This document shows, piece after piece, positions 1 to 6,740 of a stretch of DNA of 6,932 nucleotides. The stretch comes from Acidobacteriota bacterium. GTDB lineage: Bacteria > Acidobacteriota > UBA6911. Where the stretch lies: positions 1 through 6,932 of the forward strand of contig JAHFUH010000294.1 of the NCBI GenBank assembly GCA_023265215.1, read 5' to 3'. The translations under genes and the position numbers were made by a program. Within the stretch, counting starts at the first letter, position 1. Every line of letters starts with the position of its first letter. The notes beneath the pieces are model-generated. The model was not told the origin of the DNA. It saw only the letters and a program-made list of their open reading frames with translations, and searched no databases.

Positions 1-971
1 AAAGGTATGTAGTTGGCCAGGGCAAGGATCACTGGGAGGTATTCCCGTTTGGCGCCGGCCATAACGGCGCAGGTTGCCACTCTTTCTACGGTAACTTCCC
101 GCTTGCCTCCCGGCCAGTCCAAAGTCTTGATGACTTCGCCCGGTTTATGAGAAGTACCTTTCAGCATGTCTGCCACACGTTGTTCGGTCGGAAGGATAAT
201 GGGAAGATAGTCTGTCCAGTCCCGGTCCTTGAAAAGGCGCTGCAGATTCTCTTCAGTATCCGGCCCAAGAAAGCGGGATTCCGCCGCGGAGGGCTCCGGC
301 GCCGGTCCTTTGTATTTCTCTCTGTCGGTCAGGGGAACGGTCAGGGCGTCGACCAATGCCTGCATCATCGGTTTTCCGCTTACGACGTCCTTGCTCTCAA
401 AGACATATTTATGGTGGACCGACTGAGGCTGCCCGGCCACCGGGAAAGGAAAGGATATAAATCGAATGGGCGATCCGTTGGTATACAGGAAATCGTGTCC
501 CTGGGCATATTTGATGATATTGGATGCCGCGCCCCCGACGGTGGGAATATGGAAGTTCTGTTCCAGCGTTTTGCAGTTACGGCTCACGGCCGATGTGCAG
601 CTGTCTCAGCCGGATATTCCGACCATGGCCGCCTGGCCCTTTTCGGATATTTCCTTCCAGAGCTCCGGCTGGTCCTGCATGTAGGAGCCTTTGATACTTC
701 GTATTTCCACTTTTACGCTCGGCATATTCTTGCCAAACCAGGTTTTCATTTCTGCATAAATGCTGGGAGCCGCCTGCGGACCTCCCCAACCGATATCCAC
801 CAGGAATATTGTCTTTCCTTCCAGCGTATCAAGCCGGGGTGTAAGCGGTACACGATCGACCATTCTATTCGGGGGCGTCGGATTCAATACCCTCAGTTTT
901 TCCGCAGAATATGCTGTCGAATATACAGCGATGAGAATAATAAATGTTGCGGGCCATATCTTTTTTGCCAA
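1..971 (-). CDS. UGSC-family selenoprotein, exported, C-terminus cut by window edge
   Basis: This gene is partial: 323 codons are visible and it continues past position 1. The TTG start at 971-969 is almost forced, because an in-frame TAG lies at 984-986 with no other start between, a GGAGGT site sits 5 nt upstream, and the first in-frame Met comes after the signal peptide. Residues 1-22 form a Sec-type signal peptide (MAKK, hydrophobic core, then AYSA before EK). Residues about 30-120 form the N-terminal domain (TLEGKTIFLVD, then WFGKNMPSVKVE). TGA at residue 122 lies in GISG-U-DSCTS, giving a UxxC redox-type motif, and all 201 codons beyond it are open. From about residue 242 a second domain begins (WTDYLPIILPT, then TVERVATCAVMAGA). 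Both domains match the plus-strand gene at 4947-6740. UGSC-family proteins are known (seleno)proteins of unsettled biochemical function; a thiol/selenol redox role is inferred. Without Sec decoding the product would end after 121 residues. Confidence 0.88.
572..599 (-). promoter_or_regulatory. Candidate bacterial SECIS hairpin of the first selenoprotein
   Basis: On the minus strand, the upper stem CGGC (592-589) pairs with GCCG (583-580) around the five-base loop CGTGA. A lower TGCA/TGCA stem (599-596 with 575-572) lies below small internal loops of 3 and 4 nt. Seventeen bases separate the TGA from the apical loop, and G is the second loop base, both within published bacterial SECIS rules. 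The stem is short and less convincing than that of the paralogue. Thermodynamic stability was not computed. Confidence 0.6.
606..608 (-). other. In-frame TGA read as selenocysteine (residue 122)
   Basis: The minus-strand TGA interrupts one continuous frame, and sequence homologous to the other selenoprotein continues directly after it (DSCTSAV). The paralogue at 5433-5435 has TGA at the equivalent position, and both give U-D-x-C. A Sec residue three before a Cys is the hallmark of the UGSC family. A sequencing error is unlikely because the same event would be needed twice at homologous sites. Confidence 0.88.
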
Positions 972-976
972 ATTGC

Positions 977-982
977 ACCTCC
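977..982 (-). promoter_or_regulatory. Shine-Dalgarno site that decides a TTG start
   Basis: A GGAGGT on the minus strand lies 5 nt before the TTG at 971-969. It is near-perfectly complementary to the 16S rRNA tail at ideal spacing, which supports the unusual start codon. Confidence 0.85.
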
Positions 983-1321
983 GCTAAGGATTAGGTGGGA
1001 CAAGCTGCCTTTCGATCCTGTATCTTCCCAAACTGCTTCTTCAGAAACTTCCGGTAAGGTGAGATTGTCAACTTCGGCATCCGGCTGCCCATTTATCGAA
1101 TCTGGTTTTATCTTATACCAGAATTGAAGGATCCAGATAGGGATTTTGATACACCTGGAAGGATTGGCCGCAGTCCCAGGGGGTTTTGGCAACTCACAGG
1201 AAATATTCCCCGGAAGAGAACCTTTTTTTGATAGAAAACGTATTAGGCGAGTGGATGAACATGCCCACATGCTGATTTTGGACATAGGCGTTTCAGCGCA
1301 TATTGGCATTCAAAACCGTCA

Positions 1322-1327
1322 AAGGGG
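1322..1327 (+). promoter_or_regulatory. Shine-Dalgarno site of the molybdoenzyme gene
   Basis: AAGGGG ends 7 nt before ATG 1335. An in-frame TAA at 1329-1331 between the two excludes any upstream start, so the start at 1335 is secure. Confidence 0.8.
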
Positions 1328-1334
1328 ATAAAAA

Positions 1335-3980
1335 ATGGCTGATCAACAATGGACTTGGGTAATGCCCGAATCCAGTGAACAAGCAAAGCGCAAAATAACC
1401 CGTCAGGATGCGCATGATAGAGTCTCGGGAAATGGCATATATACGAGGGATGTTAGCCTTCCCGGGATGCTGTATGCAAAAATCCTGACTTCGCCATACG
1501 CAGCTGCCAAAATCACAAGCATTGATTCAAGCCAGGCGGAAGCCCTTGTGGGCGTTAGAGATATTCTTACATACAAAGATCCGGATATTGCAAAAGATGG
1601 TGGGCCCGGCAGCGAAATTTCCATGGGTTTCAATATCCTGACTCTCCCCGGAACAAGCGATTTCTTTCAGCACCCCATGGGAGTTGTTGTGGTCGCCGAT
1701 AGCGAGGAGATATGCGACCGGGCGCTCCGGCTGATAAAAATACAGTGGGAAGAACTGCCATTTATCCTGGATATGGCAGAGGCTGCAAAACCCGATGCCC
1801 AAAAGATCATGCCTGAAGTAACTCGCATGAGCATGAATATGATGGGCTTCCCAGGAGGAAACAACAGCGGAGGGAACAACCGCGGGCCCAATGTTATCGG
1901 GAATGAAGAAAGGGAATTCGGAAATATCCAAAAAGGCTTTGAAGAAGCGGACAAAGTTGTTGAATATACCATTAAAAGAGGCATGAACTCACCCGCCGGC
2001 ACTGAGGCCATGGTTTGCGTGGCTCAATTGAAAAATGATTCCATCGATCTTTGGGTACATCACCAGTCCAATCCGCGCAACGATATTAGTTCCGGAGGCA
2101 GGGGCATGCCTTTCGGCGGTTTCGGCGGACCGGATGGGCCAGGTGGATTTGGGGGCTTTGGCGGTTTTGGCGGACCGGGTGGCCAGGGTGGCCCAGAGGG
2201 ATTTACCAGACCGCCTAGTCCGGGTAATCCAGCGACGTCGAGGTCTGCCGCGGCGCCCGATCCCTCGTCTTCGCAATGGCGCAAAATCAATGTGACTTTT
2301 CCCTATCAAGGTTCCTGGTTCGGAGGATTAGCATGGCTCGGCTATTCTACGGCATTTGTTCGCATGGCTGTCACGCTGGCAAAGAGAGTCAACGGCAAGC
2401 CGGTGAAGCTTCTCTATGATGAAAGCGGCTTTTATTGCGGCGGAGATGAAGTGGGGTATTATCGCTGCAAAGTGGGCGCTAAAAAAGATGGGACCATTAC
2501 GGCCTATCATTGGGACGTTCTGGGGCAGAGGAATCCTGCCGTCGATAAGACCTATGAATGCACAAAAATACCCAATATCCGCGGAACACAGACATGGGCC
2601 CTTACCAATAAAGGCTTTACCGAATGCTACCGGCATGGCGCCGCATGTTGCGTCCCCCACAATATCATGTTCGATCGCGTCGCCGCGGAGTTCGGACTCG
2701 ATCCGACCGAGGTGGCTTTGAAAAATGACGGCTGCCAGGGACATGACTGGGAATGGATTACAAACTATCAGAAGGAGAACGGATTCCCGCAGAGGCACAG
2801 CCTGAAAGAGGTCATCGAAAAGGGAAGGAAAGCCATCGACTGGGATCGAAAATGGCACGCCCCCGGCGCAAGGAAATTGGATAACGGCCGAATGCACGGC
2901 ATGGGTTTTACTTCCGTCAATGTGTGGAGTTGGGGCACCGGAATGCCGTTGCCCTCCACTGCAGCCCTGATGCTGTGCGACGGGAAGCTTACAATTCTCG
3001 GGCTGCGAAGTGATATGGGAATCGACACCGAATCCGGCTATCGCCGTTGTGTCGCCGCCGAATCGGGGATGAAATTTGAAGATGTTCTGATACAGGAGCA
3101 GCACGTAGACAACAGCACGTACACACTGGCCCAGCCGGCCAGCTCGGCCGGTACGGTCACGGCTATGCCCCAGTTGATACAGGTCGCGCGGGAAATGAAG
3201 AAAAAGATTCTGGAACGCTCTGTAAGTTCATCGTCAATGATGGGCATGCCCATGATGCCCGGATTCATGTTCGGCCAGGGAGGAGGACGCCCCCCCGGCT
3301 CGGGTGAGACTCAGAGTCAAAGTCGGAAGATAGAAGATTTTGATGTCCAGGACGGCATGATTTTTGAAAAGGCTAATCCCGGCAGCAAAAGATCGGTGAG
3401 TGAAGTCGTAGGTGGTGGCGGCGGATTCATGGGCGGATTTATGGGCGGAGGCGGCAGCTCCATTGTTGTCCATCCTGATTCCAGCGGCCCTGGTGGCATG
3501 ATGATGGGAATGATGGGGATGGGGCAGACCTTTATCATGAGCCGGCAGGCCCACTTCATCGAGGCGGAAGTGGACGTCGAAACCGGCGTGGTGCTCGTAA
3601 CGAATATAGTCTGCGTCAATGACATAGGTCATATCTTTAACCGTGAGGGCGCCGAAGGGCAACAGTATGGAGGAGCGGTCATGGGCCTCGGCAAGAGCGC
3701 CATGGAAGAAAAGGTTTATTGTCCCCAAACCGGAGTGGGGCTTAATTTCGATCACATCAATTACCACCTCGGAACCATGAATGATTATCCGGCCGTCCAA
3801 TGCTTTCTCAATGAAAGCCATTTGGGATATGGCCCCTATGGATCGAACGGGATCGGCGAAAATATCGGCGCCAGCATGGCGGCGATTACTTCCTCCGCTG
3901 TCTACAATGCGACAGGAAAGTGGATCATTGATTTTCCCATTACGCCCGAAAAAGTCCTCAAAGCGTTAGGGAAGATATAA
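1335..3980 (+). CDS. Xanthine dehydrogenase-family molybdopterin-binding subunit, divergent, with Gly/Met-rich inserts
   Basis: This is the large catalytic subunit (881 residues) of a molybdenum hydroxylase of the xanthine dehydrogenase / aldehyde oxidase / CoxL superfamily. Such enzymes bind molybdopterin cytosine dinucleotide and usually hydroxylate carbon centres with water. The N-terminal hammerhead domain is clear at about residues 20-150 (GNGIYTRDVSLPGMLYAKIL, then SPYAAAKITSID). Cofactor-binding domains follow: LWVHHQSNP near 240, GSWFGG near 325, CYRHGAACC at 431-439, FDRVAAEFGLDP, the DTESGYRR to SSAGTVTAMPQ stretch, HFIEAEVDVETGVV, then NDIGHIFN and GQQYGGAVMGLG. GIGE at 839-842 supplies the conserved catalytic Glu842. 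It is longer than the usual 750-800 residues because of four low-complexity inserts (about 173-187, 254-315, 632-665, 693-730). The usual GGGFGxK and RGxGxPQ motifs are replaced. No signal peptide is seen. No [2Fe-2S] or FAD partner is adjacent, so it acts with a distant partner or as a specialised stand-alone protein. The substrate is unknown. Confidence 0.9.
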   Translation: MADQQWTWVMPESSEQAKRKITRQDAHDRVSGNGIYTRDVSLPGMLYAKILTSPYAAAKITSIDSSQAEALVGVRDILTYKDPDIAKDGGPGSEISMGFNILTLPGTSDFFQHPMGVVVVADSEEICDRALRLIKIQWEELPFILDMAEAAKPDAQKIMPEVTRMSMNMMGFPGGNNSGGNNRGPNVIGNEEREFGNIQKGFEEADKVVEYTIKRGMNSPAGTEAMVCVAQLKNDSIDLWVHHQSNPRNDISSGGRGMPFGGFGGPDGPGGFGGFGGFGGPGGQGGPEGFTRPPSPGNPATSRSAAAPDPSSSQWRKINVTFPYQGSWFGGLAWLGYSTAFVRMAVTLAKRVNGKPVKLLYDESGFYCGGDEVGYYRCKVGAKKDGTITAYHWDVLGQRNPAVDKTYECTKIPNIRGTQTWALTNKGFTECYRHGAACCVPHNIMFDRVAAEFGLDPTEVALKNDGCQGHDWEWITNYQKENGFPQRHSLKEVIEKGRKAIDWDRKWHAPGARKLDNGRMHGMGFTSVNVWSWGTGMPLPSTAALMLCDGKLTILGLRSDMGIDTESGYRRCVAAESGMKFEDVLIQEQHVDNSTYTLAQPASSAGTVTAMPQLIQVAREMKKKILERSVSSSSMMGMPMMPGFMFGQGGGRPPGSGETQSQSRKIEDFDVQDGMIFEKANPGSKRSVSEVVGGGGGFMGGFMGGGGSSIVVHPDSSGPGGMMMGMMGMGQTFIMSRQAHFIEAEVDVETGVVLVTNIVCVNDIGHIFNREGAEGQQYGGAVMGLGKSAMEEKVYCPQTGVGLNFDHINYHLGTMNDYPAVQCFLNESHLGYGPYGSNGIGENIGASMAAITSSAVYNATGKWIIDFPITPEKVLKALGKI

Positions 3981-4008
3981 TTGAAGATATATTAGTGCCA
4001 GCTAAACC

Positions 4009-4025
4009 CACGGCCTATGGCCGTG
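4009..4025 (+). terminator. Hairpin 28 nt after the molybdoenzyme stop; weak terminator candidate
   Basis: A 7-bp perfect stem CACGGCC/GGCCGTG encloses a TAT loop. Its position just after the stop suggests transcript termination or 3'-end protection. No run of T follows it, so it is not a standard intrinsic terminator. Confidence 0.4.
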
Positions 4026-4176
4026 AGACCCTGACAGGCTAAGCCGTTCCGGCGTGCCGTCGATTAATTTGTTAACAAAGAACGAAAGAACTTCGGGATT
4101 GGGTCGCTATCGGGGTCCAAATCAAGAAAAACAATCTCCAATAGATACTCCATTACTTTGCCACCGGTTTCAAATG

Positions 4177-4212
4177 CCGACCCCGATACCGACCCCGACT
4201 CCGACCCCGAGA
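4177..4212 (+). repeat. 12-bp tandem repeat, three units
   Basis: Three consecutive copies of CCGACCCCGA plus two variable bases (TA, CT, GA) lie at 4177-4188, 4189-4200 and 4201-4212. The shared 10-bp core is perfect in all three. It is non-coding as far as I can tell, and resembles a slippage-prone simple repeat. Confidence 0.85.
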
Positions 4213-4302
4213 GTCACGGCGAATCGCCCCGCTGTGCGCTGACCGTTACCCACACGTGACTGTGCGTGCAAGTAGCCCGGAGATTCATTTTCAGCTCTGC
4301 GT

Positions 4303-4321
4303 TCAACGCCTTCGGCGTTGA
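4303..4321. repeat. Perfect 8-bp hairpin
   Basis: TCAACGCC and GGCGTTGA pair around a TTC loop. It sits in the non-coding stretch with no T tract, and is probably part of a dispersed intergenic repeat. Confidence 0.6.
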
Positions 4322-4441
4322 CTGCAGCGCCGATGCTGGCGTCTCCTGGCCACTTTGACAATGCCGTTATTGCAGCCAAAACGAAGCTTGCCCACAGTGT
4401 CAAGTGTGTCCCGCGGCCAGCGCTGTGCGGGGCAGGCCAAA

Positions 4442-4462
4442 GCCACGCCTTCTCCGCGTGGC
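4442..4462. repeat. 7-bp hairpin
   Basis: GCCACGC (4442-4448) and GCGTGGC (4456-4462) are perfect complements around a seven-base loop CTTCTCC. It lies 38 bp before the long inverted repeat at 4500 and has no visible gene association. Confidence 0.55.
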
Positions 4463-4499
4463 CGATTACTAAGTTCATATCTAGGACGACATAATTTTA

Positions 4500-4577
4500 A
4501 GGTAGACGCGGCGTCTCGCCGCGTGCCTTATCTCTTCTATACGGCAAGTCGAACGCGGCGAGACGCCGCGTCTACCT
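4500..4577. repeat. Perfect 25-bp inverted repeat with nested palindromes
   Basis: Bases 4500-4524 are the exact reverse complement of 4553-4577, with a 28-bp centre. Each arm contains its own small palindrome (GCGGCG TCT CGCCGC in the left arm), so it can fold either as one long cruciform/stem or as two short hairpins. This architecture fits a REP-like or small palindromic mobile element. No transposase and no target-site duplication were recognised. It could also act as a bidirectional transcription barrier. Confidence 0.9.
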
Positions 4578-4936
4578 CAGAGCAATATTTTCGAAACAGA
4601 AAATCAAATATCTTGAGCTATTAACGTCTGCTTACTCTCGCGCGCCTGCCTCTTTCTGAGATGTCTGCTCGGAGAAATACACCCGTAAAATCCTGTGATA
4701 TAGTCACCCGATCCTGCCAGGGTATGTGTTGATTGCCCAGGCGTTCGCCGACGACCTCGACTGCGCCATGAGCTTTTAGCCGGGCTTGAGCGGGAAGAAC
4801 TCGACTTCGGGGAAAACGTATGACCGGAGGCAGGCAATCAATGCTAAACTCGCCGTATTAGTAGCCTGTCCGAGTATTGGAATGGATTGGCTTTTGATCT
4901 TGGAACCCATACGTACCACTTTCGTCGACTGCATAC

Positions 4937-4943
4937 AGGGGAG
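4937..4943 (+). promoter_or_regulatory. Shine-Dalgarno site deciding the second selenoprotein start
   Basis: AGGGGAG lies 3 nt before ATG 4947 (5 nt from its AGGGG core). It favours this start over the in-frame TTG at 4887, which would put 20 polar residues ahead of the hydrophobic signal. Confidence 0.7.
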
Positions 4944-4946
4944 AAT

Positions 4947-6740
4947 ATGAGCTCATCACATTTTAGGGCCAGACAGAATTGGAGCTGGCTTATTGTCGGT
5001 GCGATCATCTTAGCATCCGGTATTGGTTGTAAACACCAGGTCGGATCAGCAGGTTCTGAAGCAAGGAAGGTGACGGTTCTAGATCCCCGAGGGCAGCCGT
5101 CGGGAATATTCGGCCGGCGAGGGGAAGCTGGCGCGGGTATGATGGCCAATCGAAATCCCGATACGCAGCCCACTATGTCCCGTGATGAACTGATTCCCCT
5201 GCGGATGGCCCCCAGGCTGAGCAGCTTGGATAATAAGACAATTTACCTGGTGGACACCCAATTCGCGGGCGCTAAAGAGTTCCTTGAAGAATTGCAGGCG
5301 TGGTTCACGAAAAACATGCCTTCTGTCAAAACAGTGTTGCAGATCAAGAGCGGCAATGCGTTCGTAGATAGTCCTGAACTCTGGCCTGAACTCAAGAAAA
5401 AGGCGGATGGTGTGGTCTTCGGCGTGGGCGGCTGAGACGGCTGCTCGGCGAGTCTCGCCGAGTTTGCCCGAACCATGGAAGGCGAGTACGGTGTGCCTAC
5501 CGCCCCTATCGTCACCGCGCGATTCGCGGAATATGTTATACGCGATGGTCACTCCCACGGAATGAATCTGCGCTGGACCTTCCCCCCCTATCCCGTTGCG
5601 TGGGTTTCCAGGGAAATCCTGCGTCAATATGTTCAAGGGAAAGATCCCGTAACCGGTGTGAAGCTAACGACGGAAATAATCGATGCGCTGACTAAACCAT
5701 TAACCGAAGCTGAGAAGAATCCTGAAATAGTCAAAAAGCCCAGGAGGCCCCGTTTGCTGGAACCGGATTCTGAGACAAACCTCCATCAGTCGTTCCTGAG
5801 GAACGGCTGGACCGACGGTTTGCCCATTGTACTGCCGACAAAGGAACGCGTTGCTGAAATGCTCACGGGAACCGACCACGATCCCCAGGAAGTGGTTGGC
5901 AGGATGTCCGTTACCACGAATGAGGAAATGAAAGAATACACGGTCGAAAAGGTAGCTATAAACGCTGTTATGGCCGGCGCCAGACCGGAACACCTGCCGG
6001 TCATCCTGGCAATAGCTTCGACACAGCACCCCGCCATGCCCAGTTCCACCGGATCTTACGGGAGTATGGTGGTGGTGAACGGCCCGGTGGCTAAAACAAT
6101 CGGAATGAACAGCGGCGTCGGCGCAATGGGGCCGTTCAATTATGCCAACTCTGTCATTGGCAGGACTTGGACACTCATGAGTATCAACTTTGGCGACGCG
6201 CGAGCCGGTGACACCTTTATGGCGACCATCGGCAACGGTTTGAGTTTTACCAACCAATGCTGTGCCGAAAACGAGGGTAAAAGTCCATGGAAACCGTTTC
6301 ATGTACGTAAGGGATTTAAGGCTACGGAGAGTACAGTCAGTATATTTCGTGGCTGGAACGTCGACACACTGGGGATCGGTACCACGGACGGGTTGCTGCA
6401 GAAGATAAAAACATTTAACTCAATGGGAACCTACACCTTCGTAGCGGACCCGCTGGCGGCCAAAGCACTGAAAGCGGAAGGCTGGGGTGATCCGGACCAA
6501 TTGAGCAAGGCGCTGGCTGAAAAATCAAAATCTCCTTTTCTCAAACCGGAAGGCATCAATTTCATAGTCGTTGGGGGTGAAACCAATCCCATTGTTCACA
6601 CGACCGATTATGTCTATTACAAGACTGCGTCCGTGGACAAGTGGACGCCTAAAAGCGGGATCAAGCTTGATAAACAACCCCTCCGCATGCCTGCGTATCA
6701 CGAATGTGAGGATGGATTATGTATTCTCGGGCAGAAATAG
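4947..6740 (+). CDS. UGSC-family selenoprotein, complete, membrane-anchored or lipoprotein
   Basis: The protein has 597 residues counting Sec163, encoded by TGA 5433-5435. Reading TGA as stop would split it into a 162-residue fragment and an apparent second gene starting at ATG 5475. That ATG is in the same frame and has no ribosome binding site. Residues 1-28 carry an export signal: basic N-region, hydrophobic segment about 12-27, then Cys28 in SGIGC, a weak lipobox with Gly at -3. The N-terminal domain (about 85-200) contains LDNKTIYLVD, WFTKNMPSVK and GVGG-U-DGCSAS, so Sec163 and Cys166 form a UxxC pair. The C-terminal domain (about 278-597) contains WTDGLPIVLPT, VEKVAINAVMAGARPEHLPV, VVNGPVAKTIGMNSG, IGRTWTLMSINFG, CCAENEGKSPW (Cys438-Cys439) and a terminal CEDGLC (Cys587, Cys592). 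Family function is not established; thiol/selenol redox chemistry outside the cytoplasm is inferred. It is a full-length paralogue of the minus-strand gene at the left edge. Confidence 0.9.
5433..5435 (+). other. In-frame TGA read as selenocysteine (residue 163)
   Basis: TGA follows GGC and precedes GAC GGC TGC, giving G-U-D-G-C. The frame remains open for 434 further codons encoding the conserved C-terminal domain. The codon aligns with the TGA of the paralogue at 606-608, and a SECIS-like hairpin follows directly. Confidence 0.9.
5444..5462 (+). promoter_or_regulatory. Bacterial SECIS-like hairpin of the second selenoprotein
   Basis: CTCGGCGA and TCGCCGAG form a perfect 8-bp stem around the loop GTC. 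The loop begins 16 bases after the TGA and its first base is G. Both fit the bacterial SECIS pattern, at the lower limit of spacing. The element lies inside the coding frame (CSASLAE), as bacterial SECIS elements do. Confidence 0.78.

Larger units (their letters stand above)
972..1334. other. Divergent intergenic region, no convincing gene
   Basis: This 363-bp stretch separates the minus-strand selenoprotein from the plus-strand molybdoenzyme, so it should contain promoters for both. I found no confident -35/-10 or sigma-54 pair. A 61-codon TTG-initiated frame (1146-1331, plus) ends at TAA 1329-1331, in frame with and three bases before the molybdoenzyme ATG. A 138-codon minus frame (1309-893) overlaps the selenoprotein start. 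Neither resembles a known protein, and I do not call them genes. Confidence 0.6.
3981..4946. other. Long repeat-bearing intergenic region, no convincing gene
   Basis: Between the molybdoenzyme stop and the second selenoprotein start lie 966 bp without a frame I can support as a gene. The only frames are short (62 to 102 codons), begin mostly at alternative starts, run across the hairpins, and encode low-complexity or unrecognisable peptides, for example a GVGVGIGVGI tail made by the 12-bp tandem repeat. The region contains four hairpin-type repeats and one tandem repeat, listed separately. The last 330 bp (about 4610-4940) hold no repeat I can see and may be eroded coding sequence or leader/promoter for the selenoprotein. 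Confidence 0.6.

Noticed and set aside
147..1127. Long plus-strand frame of 326 codons at the left end
   Set aside because: It is antisense to the minus-strand selenoprotein, whose frame has clear homology to the second copy, a signal peptide and a ribosome binding site. The plus frame encodes an Arg/Cys-rich, unrecognisable sequence.
893..1309. Minus-strand frame of 138 codons upstream of the first selenoprotein
   Set aside because: It overlaps the supported TTG start and signal peptide in another frame and resembles nothing known.
1146..1331. Small plus-strand frame ending just before the molybdoenzyme
   Set aside because: TTG start, no clear ribosome binding site, no recognisable family. 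Its abutment to the next start follows from the TAA there being the in-frame stop.
2328..3104. Minus-strand frame of 258 codons
   Set aside because: It lies wholly inside the molybdoenzyme gene on the opposite strand and has no recognisable domain; a compositional shadow.
3234..3821. Minus-strand frame of 195 codons, His-rich
   Set aside because: The His/Ala composition comes from reading the Met/Gly-rich insert antisense; it is not a gene.
4177..4212. Possible CRISPR repeats
   Set aside because: The units are directly adjacent with no spacers and are only 12 bp long.
4170..4478. Minus-strand frame of 102 codons across the repeats
   Set aside because: It reads through two hairpins and the 12-bp tandem repeat, producing a GVGVGIG tail; more likely repeat DNA than a gene.
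4887..4946. N-terminal extension from the TTG at 4887
   Set aside because: The extension is polar, precedes the signal segment, and ATG 4947 has a good ribosome binding site.
5475..6740. Separate gene starting at ATG 5475
   Set aside because: It is in the same frame as the upstream part, has no Shine-Dalgarno sequence, and would begin inside the conserved N-terminal domain just after the UxxC motif.
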